Of a stretch of 64,000 nt of DNA, positions 9,639 to 19,049 are shown one piece after another. Made by a program: the position numbers and the translations under genes. How positions within the stretch are numbered: position 1 is the stretch's first letter; every line of letters begins with the position of its first letter. This DNA is from Campylobacter concisus (lineage in GTDB: Bacteria > Campylobacterota > Campylobacteria > Campylobacterales > Campylobacteraceae). A model generated the notes under the pieces. The model was given only the letters and a program-made list of their open reading frames with translations. It had not been told where the DNA came from and ran no database searches. The stretch covers positions 62,001 to 126,000 of the forward strand of contig LVWL01000018.1 of the NCBI GenBank assembly GCA_002092835.1. The letters are read 5' to 3'.

Positions 9639-11579
9639 ATGAATAAATTCTTAAAATTTATGTTAATTATGTTGTTGCCTATTTGGCTCGTGGCAAAAAA
9701 CGACGACTATGAGCAAGTCGCAGCTCAGATAAAAGAGTCGTTACAAAAAGTAATAACAGAGTATAGAGCGGGCAATGTTGAACAAGCGGTCAGTGATACT
9801 CAAAACGCTTATTTTGGCTTATTTGAAGATGTCGAAGCTGGCATTAGAATAAATTTAGGTCAGAAAAAGGCTTACTCTATGGAGAAGCAATTTGGCGAGA
9901 TCAGAAAGGCGATAAAAGCAGGCGAAGCGCCAGATGATGTGCAAAAAAGAATAGATCAGATAAATAGCGAGATCGCTGAAGTTCTACCAGTTATCTTAAA
10001 AGGGCATAGACTAGTTGGTGAGTATTCAGACAGCCCAGCTCAAGCTGCTACAACTGATTATGATACTTCTAAATTTATCCCTGAGTGGAAAGTGGCATTT
10101 GCAAATTTATCAGCTGATCTAGATAAAGCAATAGCAAGCTATGAGAGCGATAAGCAAGATGATGCCAAAAGTGCTATTCAAGATGCTAAATTTACAGATT
10201 ACAGAAATACTCAACTTGAAATCGCTATTCGCCAGCATATAGAAAATGGTAAAAGCATAGATGCTGATATCCAAAGAAAGATGGGCGAAGCGATCAGCGG
10301 CATCACAAATGGTATAAGCAAAGATGATTTTAAAACTAAGCTAGATGAGATCAAGAAACTAGCATATGAGGCAATCTCAAAACTCCCAGCAGATACTGCA
10401 AAACTAGCAAAAGTTGATATGAGTGATGTAGAAGCAGCTTCTGAAGAAGATAGTGGTGCAGATTATACCAAAGTCGTTCAAAACATAAACGACAAAATTC
10501 AAGCTGCTATCACACTTTATAAAAATGGTGATGTAAAAAAAGCTATGGGCGATATCCAAGACATCTACTTTGATGAGTTTGAAGGTAGCGGTATGGAGAA
10601 TAAAGTAGGCGCAATAGATGTAAATTTAAAAACAGCTATTGAAGCTACATTTGGCAATCTTGTAGCCCTTATGAAATCAGGTGTAGACGAAAAAACTCTT
10701 CAAGAAAGCGCAAGCAAGATGTCATCTCAGCTAGCAGCCGCACTTGAAAAAACTAGCGGTTCAAGCTCACCTTGGACGCTATTTATCTGGGCGCTAACTA
10801 TAATCTTAAGAGAGGGCTTTGAAGCTCTTATCATCGTTGCAGCCGTCGTTGCATACCTTGTAAAAACTGGCAATGCTAAAGCGATGGGCAAAGTTGTTTA
10901 TAGCTCAGTTGGCGTGGCTGTCATCTTAAGCTTTGTTATGGCGTGGATCATGAACGTCATCTTTGGCGAGGCAGCAGGTCAAAAAAGAGAGCTTATGGAA
11001 GGCATCACGATGCTTGTTGCAGTGGGACTTCTATTTTACGTTGGCTTCTGGCTTCTTTCAAATGCTGGCGCTAAAAAATGGAACGACTACATCAAATCAC
11101 ATGTATCTGAGTCTATCTCAAGTGGCTCGAGCACAGCGCTTTGGTGGACTGTATTTTTAGCGGTATTTAGAGAGGGTGCTGAAACTGTACTATTTTATCA
11201 GGCGCTTATTTTTGGAGCTAAAGATTCAGCTGGTTACTCGATGATTGCAGCTGGCTTTGTGATAGGACTTATCGTTCTTTTAATAGTCTATTTCTTATTT
11301 AAAATTTTTGCTGTTAAAATTCCTATTAAACCATTTTTTATATTTACGTCAGCTATTATCTTTTATATGTCGATCGTCTTTGTTGGCAAGGGTGTTGGCG
11401 AACTAGTTGAGGGCAAAATTTTCATCCCAACTATCATAAAAGGACTTAGCTTCCCTGACTGGATGAGAGACTGGCTAGGACTTCAGCCATATTATGAGAG
11501 CTTAGTACCTCAAATCATTATGGTGCTTGCTCTAATTATAGGCATCGTTATCATGAAATCAAAACAAAATAAAAACTAA
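9639..11579 (+). CDS. Ftr1-family iron permease of the P19 system
   Basis: The 646-residue protein has a signal-peptide-like start, a long periplasmic helical region (about 25-365), and then seven or so membrane segments. Two R-E-G-x-E motifs, the iron-binding signature of Ftr1/EfeU permeases, occur at about residues 391 (R-E-G-F-E) and 511 (R-E-G-A-E). ATG 9639 is preferred over GTG 9627 because AGGTGG (9625-9630) then serves as ribosome site and the signal peptide begins correctly. It is first in an operon matching the C. jejuni Cj1658-Cj1664 block. It probably imports iron handed over by P19, in the inner membrane. Confidence 0.9.
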   Translation: MNKFLKFMLIMLLPIWLVAKNDDYEQVAAQIKESLQKVITEYRAGNVEQAVSDTQNAYFGLFEDVEAGIRINLGQKKAYSMEKQFGEIRKAIKAGEAPDDVQKRIDQINSEIAEVLPVILKGHRLVGEYSDSPAQAATTDYDTSKFIPEWKVAFANLSADLDKAIASYESDKQDDAKSAIQDAKFTDYRNTQLEIAIRQHIENGKSIDADIQRKMGEAISGITNGISKDDFKTKLDEIKKLAYEAISKLPADTAKLAKVDMSDVEAASEEDSGADYTKVVQNINDKIQAAITLYKNGDVKKAMGDIQDIYFDEFEGSGMENKVGAIDVNLKTAIEATFGNLVALMKSGVDEKTLQESASKMSSQLAAALEKTSGSSSPWTLFIWALTIILREGFEALIIVAAVVAYLVKTGNAKAMGKVVYSSVGVAVILSFVMAWIMNVIFGEAAGQKRELMEGITMLVAVGLLFYVGFWLLSNAGAKKWNDYIKSHVSESISSGSSTALWWTVFLAVFREGAETVLFYQALIFGAKDSAGYSMIAAGFVIGLIVLLIVYFLFKIFAVKIPIKPFFIFTSAIIFYMSIVFVGKGVGELVEGKIFIPTIIKGLSFPDWMRDWLGLQPYYESLVPQIIMVLALIIGIVIMKSKQNKN

Positions 11580-11599
11580 TCTTATTAAAAGGAGAGGAA

Positions 11600-12121
11600 A
11601 TGAATAAAATTCTTAGTTCAGCTCTAGCACTTAGCCTAGCAGCTGGTTTTGCACTTGCTGGAGAGCACCCAATCGGCGAGCCTGTAGAGGCTAATGGTAT
11701 GGAGATAGCTGCTGTTTATCTTGAGCCAATCGACATGGAGCCAAAAGGCGTTGATCTAGCTCCAAGCTTGGCTGATCTTCACTTAGAAGCTGACATCCAC
11801 GCTGTAAAAGGCAACAAAAACGGCTTTGGCGAAGGCGAGTGGATCCCATACCTAAAGATCAACTATGAGCTAAAAAACCTTGATAATGGTAAAACTAAAA
11901 AAGGTACATTTATGCCAATGGTTGCAAGCGATGGCCCACACTACGGTGCTAACGTAAAAATGGATACAGGCGTTGGTAACTATGAGCTTAAATTCCACAT
12001 CGACAATCCAGAAAAACAAGGCTTTGGTCGCCACGCTGACAAAGAGACTGGTGTTGGTAAATGGTTTGAGCCTTTCACAACAACTTATAAATTTCAATGG
12101 ACAGGTGGTCCTGTTAAATAA
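11600..12121 (+). CDS. p19: P19-type periplasmic high-affinity iron/copper-binding protein
   Basis: The 173-residue protein has a clear signal peptide (M-N-K-I-L-S-S..., cleavage after A-L-A) and the P19/Tp34 family pattern: the acidic E-P-I-D-M-E-P stretch, the H-L-E-A-D-I-H pair, F-M-P-M followed by G-P-H-Y-G, and a late R-H-A-D. In C. jejuni P19 binds copper and iron at such His/Met/Glu sites and is needed for growth under iron limitation. It follows the Ftr1-like gene by 20 bases with AAAGGAGAGG as ribosome site. A hairpin just after it may reduce expression of the genes beyond. Confidence 0.95.
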   Translation: MNKILSSALALSLAAGFALAGEHPIGEPVEANGMEIAAVYLEPIDMEPKGVDLAPSLADLHLEADIHAVKGNKNGFGEGEWIPYLKINYELKNLDNGKTKKGTFMPMVASDGPHYGANVKMDTGVGNYELKFHIDNPEKQGFGRHADKETGVGKWFEPFTTTYKFQWTGGPVK

Positions 12122-12128
12122 TCACTTT

Positions 12129-12150
12129 GGGGCGTTCTCGCCCCTTTTTA
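12129..12150 (+). terminator. Intra-operon terminator or attenuator after p19
   Basis: GGGGCG (12129-12134), loop TTCT, CGCCCC (12139-12144) and a T5 tail form a compact rho-independent terminator between p19 and the DUF2318 gene. Because the downstream genes belong to the same uptake system, it more likely attenuates than fully separates them, favouring high P19 levels. Confidence 0.75.
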
Positions 12151-12172
12151 AAAATTCTCATAGGGTTTAGTT

Positions 12173-13552
12173 ATGTCAATTTACTTCTATCAGGTCTTTT
12201 TAGCCCTCCTTGGATTTACGCTTTTTGCTGCCTTAAATAACAATGGCAAAAGTTTAAAAACGATCTTTTTACCGTCATTTCTTGGCGTTGTTGCTGGTGT
12301 GCTTATCTTTAAAGCTGCTCGTCATGCGCTTGTTGATGATCAGTTTAAAATTTTCATAGATTCTGTGACACTAGTTTTTTTACTAATTAGCATTTTATGG
12401 ATATTTTTCGAGCTTAAGATAGCAAAAATCGTAACGTTTTCTATTTTAGGCATCGGCTTTGGCTTTGGCTATAGCTCAAGTAGCGCTTTGTTCCCGTTAT
12501 TTGGTGGCGAACTGCTTGACACGCTTTCAGTCATAAGCTTCTTTTTGATGATCTTTGCGATGATCTTGATACTATTTTTATTTTTCTTCATTTCAAATTT
12601 AAAAGCAAGCATACCATCATCAATAGCTAAAATTTTAGCTCTTATAACATTAGTATTTTTACTAGTTGATAGAAGCTCACAAACTGCACTTGAGCTTTTA
12701 CGTGCAGGCGCTTTAAAGATAAGTAGCGAGCTAAATTCTCAAATTTTATCTATCAGCGCAAAAGGCATCTACGTCACAGAATTTAGTGCCTATTTTTACA
12801 TAGCAGTGATCCTTCTTTTATGCATCATCGCGCTTTGCTTTGTGCCAAAGAGTATCGATAAGAGCACGTTTGGCTCTATCAAATACCGCTTTACAAAAGC
12901 CATTAGAGAAAATGTCTTTGACAATGCAAAATTTGCATTTTGCAGCGTTTTAATAGCGCTTGGATTTTCACTTTATTTTGATCTTTACGCATCTCGCCCA
13001 CCTCAAATTTCAGAGCCGGTCTTGGTTGAGCCAGTGGGAGATAAATTTATATTTGATGTTGATATGTTAAAAGATAACGAGCTTCACAGATTTGCCTACA
13101 TTACAGACGAGGGCAAACAGGTGAGATTTTTCTTGCTAAACCGCTTTAGCGACCGCCCATCTCCAGTCATCGTATTTGACTCGTGTATGATCTGCGGCGA
13201 CATGGGCTATATCAAGAAAGGAAATGACCTTATTTGTATCTCTTGTAATGTTAGAATTTTCTTGCCGTCAGTTGGCAAAGAGGGTGGTTGTAACCCGATC
13301 CCTATGGCATTTACCTTTGATGGTAAAAATATCATAGTTGATTACAAAACGATCGTCGCAGGGGCAAACTACTTCAGCAAGGTCGTCGAAAAGATGGTGC
13401 TTGACCCAGTTAGTCGCAAAAAGGTGAGCAATCTTGATTCAAGATCATATTTATACTACGGACGCACATATTTCTTTGAGAGCAACGAAACTCAGGCGAA
13501 ATTTGAAGCAAATCCAGAAAAATATGTAGAAACAAATGGAACGTTAAAATGA
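12173..13552 (+). CDS. DUF2318 Fe-S membrane protein with C-terminal YHS domain
   Basis: The 459-residue protein has about eight N-terminal membrane segments (residues 5-275), then a soluble domain with C-M-I-C-G and C-I-S-C pairs typical of DUF2318, and a C-terminal YHS-like domain (P-V-S-R-K-K-V near 410, then Y-L-Y-Y-G-R-T-Y-F-F-E-S). Proteins of this type accompany P19/Ftr1 systems and are thought to help in metal or redox handling during uptake. Its stop overlaps the next start by four bases. The exact reaction is not known to me. Confidence 0.85.
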   Translation: MSIYFYQVFLALLGFTLFAALNNNGKSLKTIFLPSFLGVVAGVLIFKAARHALVDDQFKIFIDSVTLVFLLISILWIFFELKIAKIVTFSILGIGFGFGYSSSSALFPLFGGELLDTLSVISFFLMIFAMILILFLFFFISNLKASIPSSIAKILALITLVFLLVDRSSQTALELLRAGALKISSELNSQILSISAKGIYVTEFSAYFYIAVILLLCIIALCFVPKSIDKSTFGSIKYRFTKAIRENVFDNAKFAFCSVLIALGFSLYFDLYASRPPQISEPVLVEPVGDKFIFDVDMLKDNELHRFAYITDEGKQVRFFLLNRFSDRPSPVIVFDSCMICGDMGYIKKGNDLICISCNVRIFLPSVGKEGGCNPIPMAFTFDGKNIIVDYKTIVAGANYFSKVVEKMVLDPVSRKKVSNLDSRSYLYYGRTYFFESNETQAKFEANPEKYVETNGTLK

Positions 13553-14841
13553 AAAATATGCAACTAAGAATGATAAAAAGCTCGATCACGGGCTCGAAGG
13601 TGCAAAAGACGATGGCGTTTATTACCATCTTGCTAGCTGCTCTTTTGATAGCTTGCATGCTAAACATTACGCTAAAAATCGGCGATCAAGTAGCAACCGA
13701 GCTTAGAGGATATGGCTCAAATATCGTTGTTTTGCCACGCGGTGAGAGCCTAAGTATCGAGATCGAGGGTAAAAATTTCACCCCACTAAAATCACAAAAT
13801 TTACTTCCAGAAGCTGATATTTATAAGATAAAAGAGATCTTTTGGAGAAACAATATCGTTGCTTTTGCGCCGTTTTTAGAGGCAAAAGTTAAAGATGAAA
13901 AAGGAATTGAATTTGCCTTTGAAGGAACCTATTTTGATAAAAACATCGGTCTAAAAGATGAGCCAGAATTTAGCACAGGCGTTAAGAGCTTGTATGGATT
14001 TTGGGGCGTTGAGGGTGTTTGGCCAAAAGATGAAAGTATGGATGAAATTTTAGTTGGCGAAGAACTTTCTAAGGCTAAAAATTTAAAGATTGGCGACAAA
14101 CTTAGTCTTGTGGGCAAAAATGGCGTAAGAGAGGTTAAAATAGTTGGAATTTTAAAAGGAGCTAGTGACGAGACGCATAAGCTAGTTGGCTCATTAAAGC
14201 TTGCTGGAGATCTTTCAGGTCACGCTGGCTCATATACAAAGGCTGAAGTCTCAGCCATGACGATCCCAGAAAACGACCTATCGCTAAAGGCTAGACGAAA
14301 TTTAGACAACCTTGATAGTGCAGAGTATGACAAATGGTACTGCTCAGCTTATGCAGGATCGATCGCATTTCAGATAGAAGAAAATTTACCAAACGTTAGC
14401 GCAAAGGCAAGCCTTCAAGTAAGCGATGCAGAGAGCAACATCGTAAAGAAAATCCAAAGCCTAATGGGCATCGTTAGTATTATCGCTCTCGTGGTTTCAG
14501 CCATCGGCATAACATCGCTAATGACAAGTGAAATTTACCGCCGTAAAAAAGAGATCGGCCTTTTAAAAGCTATAGGTGCTAGCAACTTTGAAATTTACGC
14601 TTTGTTTGCTAGCGAAAGCCTTGTGGTTGCCTTTTTTGCAGGTATCACTGGAGCATTTTTAGGATACGCGCTAAGCTACGTGATGTCTTACATTATCTTC
14701 TCACATGGCATCGGCATAGCTTGGATCGTGCTACCAATTAGCGTGGCATTTGCCCTGCTTATTTCAGTCGTTGGCTCACTAATGCCAATGAGAAACGTCA
14801 TAAATTTACTACCTGCGGAGGTGCTATATGACCGCAAATAG
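13549..14841 (+). CDS. FtsX-like ABC transporter permease (P19 operon, first)
   Basis: The 430-residue MacB/FtsX-type permease has one N-terminal membrane helix (about 20-42), a large periplasmic domain (about 45-300) and three C-terminal helices. The cytoplasmic loop R-R-K-K-E-I-G-L-L-K-A-I-G-A-S is the hallmark of this family. It overlaps the preceding gene (ATGA) and the next one by 14 bases. Together with the second permease and the ATPase it forms a MacB-like transporter assigned in C. jejuni to the P19 locus. Its substrate is unproven; such machines usually drive periplasmic work rather than import. Confidence 0.88.
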   Translation: MKNMQLRMIKSSITGSKVQKTMAFITILLAALLIACMLNITLKIGDQVATELRGYGSNIVVLPRGESLSIEIEGKNFTPLKSQNLLPEADIYKIKEIFWRNNIVAFAPFLEAKVKDEKGIEFAFEGTYFDKNIGLKDEPEFSTGVKSLYGFWGVEGVWPKDESMDEILVGEELSKAKNLKIGDKLSLVGKNGVREVKIVGILKGASDETHKLVGSLKLAGDLSGHAGSYTKAEVSAMTIPENDLSLKARRNLDNLDSAEYDKWYCSAYAGSIAFQIEENLPNVSAKASLQVSDAESNIVKKIQSLMGIVSIIALVVSAIGITSLMTSEIYRRKKEIGLLKAIGASNFEIYALFASESLVVAFFAGITGAFLGYALSYVMSYIIFSHGIGIAWIVLPISVAFALLISVVGSLMPMRNVINLLPAEVLYDRK

Positions 14842-15970
14842 CAAATTCTTTTACAATACAATTTATAAAAGTTTAAAAAATGGCTCATCAAGAGTCATGG
14901 TCATCGTGATCTCTATCTTACTTGGAGCATGCGTGTGCGCGGCGTTTGTCAATGTCTATCTTGACATTGACTCAAAGGTCTCACGCGAGCTAAAAACTTA
15001 TGGTGCAAATATGATCTTTGCTCCAAAAGATATGGCGACAAGTGATGATATGAGTGAAAAAACTTACAATGAAATGATCGCTAAGGTACCAAAAGATAAG
15101 CTTCTTGGTGAGAGCGGTTATCTCTTTGCTCAGGCAAATATCGGTCCAACAAATGCTATCGTCATGGGAGCAAAATTTAGCAATCTAAAAAAAGTTAAAC
15201 CATTTTTAGATGTTAGAGATGGAACGATGATAAATGTCGATTTTGACGATAAAAACGTGCTAATAGGCGTCGATCTAGCTCGTCAGGCTGGCTTTAAAGC
15301 AGGCGATGATATAGAAATTCGCGCTATTGGCTCAAATGAGAGCATAAATGTAAAGATAAAAGGCGTAGTCGCAAGTGGCGACAAAGAGGATGCGCTTTTG
15401 ATCACGTCACTATCTTTGGCTCAAAAAATTTCAAATAAAGCTGGCAAAATAAACTATGCTGAAGCTGTTGTGCTTGGTAACTTTGACGAGATAACATCGC
15501 TTGCAAAGACTATTAGTAATGATGAAATAGCTACAAAACCAGTAGCAAAGGTCTCAAAATCTGAGGGCTACATCTTAGAGAAGATCAAGCTTTTAATGGC
15601 GCTTGTTAGCCTTGTTATTTTGCTCATTACTTCAATGTGCGTAAACACAACGCTTAGTGCTATCTTGCTCTCTCGCTCAAAGGAGATCGCACTTCTTAGA
15701 GCCATAGGTGCAAGCAAAAAAGATGTACTAAAGCTATTTGGCTTTGAAACATTTGTGACAGCGCTCATCTCAGCATTAGTTGGTGCATTTTTAGGATATT
15801 TACTAGCTCAAATTTTAGGTTATGCGATATTTGATTCTAGTATTGATTTTAGAATTTTAAGCATCCCAGTAGCTGTGATAATATCGCTTTTATTTGCAGC
15901 GATCGCAGCGTTTTATCCGATCAAACGGGCACTTAATAATAAAATGGCAGATACATTAAGAGGAGAATGA
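14828..15970 (+). CDS. FtsX-like ABC transporter permease (P19 operon, second)
   Basis: The 380-residue protein is related to the preceding permease: N-terminal helix near 20-45, periplasmic domain, three C-terminal helices and the family loop S-R-S-K-E-I-A-L-L-R-A-I-G-A-S. It starts inside the end of its neighbour, so the two are translationally coupled and presumably form a heterodimer with the ATPase encoded next. Confidence 0.88.
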   Translation: MTANSKFFYNTIYKSLKNGSSRVMVIVISILLGACVCAAFVNVYLDIDSKVSRELKTYGANMIFAPKDMATSDDMSEKTYNEMIAKVPKDKLLGESGYLFAQANIGPTNAIVMGAKFSNLKKVKPFLDVRDGTMINVDFDDKNVLIGVDLARQAGFKAGDDIEIRAIGSNESINVKIKGVVASGDKEDALLITSLSLAQKISNKAGKINYAEAVVLGNFDEITSLAKTISNDEIATKPVAKVSKSEGYILEKIKLLMALVSLVILLITSMCVNTTLSAILLSRSKEIALLRAIGASKKDVLKLFGFETFVTALISALVGAFLGYLLAQILGYAIFDSSIDFRILSIPVAVIISLLFAAIAAFYPIKRALNNKMADTLRGE

Positions 15971-15971
15971 T

Positions 15972-16661
15972 ATGCAAAATGCACTAGAATTAAAAAATAT
16001 TTGTAAAATTTTTGGCGATGTTAAAGCACTTGATGATATAAATTTTGAGGTTAAAAAAGGTGAGTGGGTCAGCGTAATGGGACCAAGTGGTAGTGGTAAA
16101 AGTACGCTTGTGAATATTCTCTCTCTTATGGATACTCCAAGTAGTGGTACTTATATGCTCGGTGGCGATGATGCGAGCAATCTAAATGCTGACGATACAC
16201 TTAAATTTAGACGCGAGAAAATCGGTCTTATTTTTCAGCAGTTTCACTTAGTACCATATCTTAGCGCACTTGAAAATGTGATGATCGCTCAGTACTATCA
16301 CAGCTCAGTTGATGAAGAGGACGCTAAAAAGGCACTTGCGGCAGTTGGTCTTTCTCACAGGCTAACACACAGGCCAAGTCAGCTAAGTGGTGGTGAGCAA
16401 CAACGCCTTTGTATCGCACGCTCGCTCATAAACGATCCTGAAATTTTAATAGCAGATGAGCCAACTGGTAACCTTGATGAAGCAAATGAAAGAGTTATAC
16501 TTGATCTATTTTGCAAGCTAAGAAAAGATGGCAAGACGATACTTCTAGTAACTCACAACCCTGATCTTGGCGAGTATGGCGATAAGATCGTCTATCTAAG
16601 ACATGGTAAGCTAGAGAAAATTCGCACTATTGAAAACCCAAAGGTGCCAAATGAGATATAA
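15972..16661 (+). CDS. ABC transporter ATPase of the P19 operon
   Basis: The 229-residue LolD/MacB-type ATPase shows Walker A G-P-S-G-S-G-K-S-T (about 37-45), Q-loop F-Q-Q-F-H-L, signature L-S-G-G-E-Q-Q-R, Walker B I-L-I-A-D-E-P-T-G-N-L-D and a switch histidine in T-H-N-P. It begins two bases after the second permease, with AGGAGAATGAT as ribosome site. Confidence 0.93.
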   Translation: MQNALELKNICKIFGDVKALDDINFEVKKGEWVSVMGPSGSGKSTLVNILSLMDTPSSGTYMLGGDDASNLNADDTLKFRREKIGLIFQQFHLVPYLSALENVMIAQYYHSSVDEEDAKKALAAVGLSHRLTHRPSQLSGGEQQRLCIARSLINDPEILIADEPTGNLDEANERVILDLFCKLRKDGKTILLVTHNPDLGEYGDKIVYLRHGKLEKIRTIENPKVPNEI

Positions 16662-17145
16662 AATTTTATTTTTATGTCTAGTCTCAGCCCTAGTTATGGG
16701 CTGCGTCAAGCAGTATGAGAAGCATCACATTACGCTAAATGACTCAAGCGGCATTGATACGCAGTTTTTTCCAACAGAAAAGAGGCTAAAGATAGGCGAT
16801 AAGCCATATATGCTATTTTTCTTTGGCACTGACTGCGGAGTATGCAAGGCCGCTATACCTGATCTAAATACACTTGAAAAAGAGTATGGTAAAGAGGTTC
16901 AATTCATCGGTGTTTTAGGACCTAGTAAAGGCTTTGATAAAGATATTGAGCTTTTAAAAGAGCACAACATTACCTTTAAAACTACGAGTGATAAGGTTTC
17001 AGTTGATTACTTTAGCAAGGCAGTTGGTGGTGTCATGGGCGTGCCAGTTATCTATTTTTTTGATAAAGATGGTAAGATGCGATCAAAATTTATCGGTCTT
17101 ACACCAAAAAGCGTACTTGAAAGTGCTATAAGATCGCTCTTGTAG
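16651..17145 (+). CDS. Thioredoxin-like lipoprotein of the P19 operon
   Basis: The 164-residue protein starts at ATG 16651, inside the end of the ATPase gene; this start gives a proper lipoprotein signal (hydrophobic stretch ending A-L-V-M-G-C, lipobox cysteine about residue 18). A TlpA/thioredoxin fold follows with the redox pair C-G-V-C and the cis-proline motif G-V-P-V-I-Y. C. jejuni has two thioredoxin-like proteins at this locus; only one is seen here. It may keep periplasmic metal ligands or the partner membrane protein reduced. Confidence 0.85.
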   Translation: MRYKILFLCLVSALVMGCVKQYEKHHITLNDSSGIDTQFFPTEKRLKIGDKPYMLFFFGTDCGVCKAAIPDLNTLEKEYGKEVQFIGVLGPSKGFDKDIELLKEHNITFKTTSDKVSVDYFSKAVGGVMGVPVIYFFDKDGKMRSKFIGLTPKSVLESAIRSLL

Positions 17146-17153
17146 GAGTGAAT

Positions 17154-17732
17154 ATGAAAAATTTCTTTTTATTTGTCTTGGCGGTATTTTTTATTGGATG
17201 TGCTAGTAGTACTCCAAATATCTCGGTTAAAACGAGCGATCCGATCTTTTTTACGCTTAATGAAGCAAATAAAAGCGTCTATGTAAATTTTAAAAATAGC
17301 GCGACCGGACAAGATGTAAATGCTGAAATTTTAAGCGAATTTGCAAAGGCTGGCTTTAGAAACGAACCAAATATCAAAAATGCCGACTTCATCATCCTTG
17401 GCGATGTGCAAAGCTTTTCTAGGATAATCAAAAGAGATCCTAGATTTTCGATGGGAATGGGATATGGCTTTGGTAGACCAAGCTTTGGCTTTGGCTACTC
17501 GATGTTTTTCCCATTTGGCTATTACGATGATGATGACTTTAGTACAAATAGCTACACTTATCACATGCAAGTAAGCGTGCTAGTGCGTCCAAAAAATGGT
17601 GGCGAAAAGGCGACAAATATCTCACTTATGCAAGCTGGTAATGTCTATTCTCCAAGCTACATTTGGCCATTTTTTAAAGAACGCCTAGCAAAACAGATCG
17701 TTAGCTTTTTTTATAATGTCTCGCAAAAATAG
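17154..17732 (+). CDS. Lipoprotein, TraT-like
   Basis: The 192-residue protein has a lipoprotein signal ending F-F-I-G-C (cysteine about residue 16). ATG 17154 is chosen over the in-frame GTG 17148, which overlaps the ribosome site AGGAG. A conserved-looking segment, S-V-Y-V-N-F-K-N-S followed by a helical stretch and A-D-F-I-I-L-G-D-V, resembles the TraT surface-exclusion/complement-resistance lipoprotein pattern, and the middle is rich in Gly, Phe and Tyr (M-G-M-G-Y-G-F-G). It is nine bases from the P19 operon and may be its last gene. The TraT comparison is from memory and only moderate. Confidence 0.6.
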   Translation: MKNFFLFVLAVFFIGCASSTPNISVKTSDPIFFTLNEANKSVYVNFKNSATGQDVNAEILSEFAKAGFRNEPNIKNADFIILGDVQSFSRIIKRDPRFSMGMGYGFGRPSFGFGYSMFFPFGYYDDDDFSTNSYTYHMQVSVLVRPKNGGEKATNISLMQAGNVYSPSYIWPFFKERLAKQIVSFFYNVSQK

Positions 17733-17761
17733 GAGAAATTAGTAAATTTAAAAGGATTTAA

Positions 17762-19007
17762 ATGCTAGTTGATGGAAGCTATGAAATTTCATCTTGTGAT
17801 GATATTGAACTTGGTATAAAAAGAAGTTCTCCTCTCCTTTCATTCCTGTTATGACAATGCCAAGGATGCAAAAGCTCTTTTGGTGATTATCCCTGGGCTT
17901 GTAGAAGACTCTGACCTTGGATATAGAGCTAATCTTATTCGGACTATGGCAGAGACTTATGATGTTGCATGCATTAGTGTGGATTATCACTGCATAGGTA
18001 ACCGCCCACAGCTTGGGGCGAAATTTGGGCTTGATGATATAGATCGCGAAATCTTAACAAGAGAACTATCAAGCATAGGTATAAATTTACCAATTGATCT
18101 AAAAAGTATCGACTGCCACGAGAAGGTTGATTTGCTACTTAAATTTCTCAGCAAAGAGATTACTATTCGAAAAGAGAGAGATATTTTGCCGGCTGATTTT
18201 AGACTAAATGCTAGCATTACGATGGTACCAACAAAAAATGAATATCAAAATTTTGGCGTTATACAAGCAATGGATGTGCTAAATGCTGTGCTTTATACAA
18301 AAAATATATAAATAATGCTAAATTTGAACATCTGCCAGTGATAATGGTAGGCAGCTCACATGGTGGATATCTGGCACATATGTGTGCTAAGATCGCTCCA
18401 TGGGCTAGTTGATGCCGTGATAGATAATAGCTCTTATGCCATATTTTTATGGCGTCTTATTGGCTTTGGTAAAGAGATAGATTTTACTAACTATTTTTGT
18501 TTTGGTACTGGCATTTTGTATCAAAATTTATATCTTTATTTTTTTGATAAGACCTACTGGACGCTTAATGAAAAATCACCATACTATTTTATTGACGCAA
18601 GAGAAGAGATAAGAAACATCCTAAATTTAGATCATTTAAATGTTCAAAGCGGCTATGAAAAGCCAATTTACGTGAGCTATCACTGTATTTGCGATAAAGA
18701 AATAGCTCCAGCAAAGGATAAAATCGAGCTTTAAGAGGCTCTTAAGAAGCTTAAATTTAACGCAACATTACATATGATAAAAGATGAGAGTGAGGTTGAT
18801 GGCAAATTTATAAAGTCTCTAACGCATGGAATGGGGATGTCTTATAAACTACTTTTACAAAAAGAGCTTCCCAGTATGATGGAGAAAATTTTATCTCAAA
18901 AAAATAAAAAGAGTAGCAAGAGTATTGAGTATAAATGCGGCGATACGATCTATAAATTTAGTGAAGTCTTAGATCAAATAAATCTTGAAATTTTAGATAT
19001 TGCTTAG
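17762..19007 (+). pseudogene. Decayed DUF2920 (alpha/beta-hydrolase-like) gene
   Basis: Four reading-frame pieces together make one DUF2920-type protein. The first runs from ATG 17762 (M-L-V-D-G-S-Y-E-I-S-S-C-D-D) and loses frame around 17820-17850. The second continues to a stop at 18309-18311. The third, in another frame, holds the nucleophile motif G-S-S-H-G-G around 18350. The last frame resumes near 18405 and is interrupted by a TAA at 18732-18734 where the context suggests a tyrosine codon. At least three frameshifts and one nonsense change are needed, so this is a true pseudogene. DUF2920 genes belong to variable Campylobacter families often near flagellar glycosylation loci. Confidence 0.8.
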
Positions 19008-19021
19008 TATTTAAAATAGTT

Positions 19022-19047
19022 AAAACTAGGCGCATAAACCTAGTTTT
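19022..19047. terminator. Bidirectional terminator between the DUF2920 remnant and pflB
   Basis: AAAACTAGG (19022-19030) and CCTAGTTTT (19039-19047) form a 9-bp stem with A-rich left and T-rich right flanks, usable in both directions between converging genes. Confidence 0.75.
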
Positions 19048-19049
19048 TA

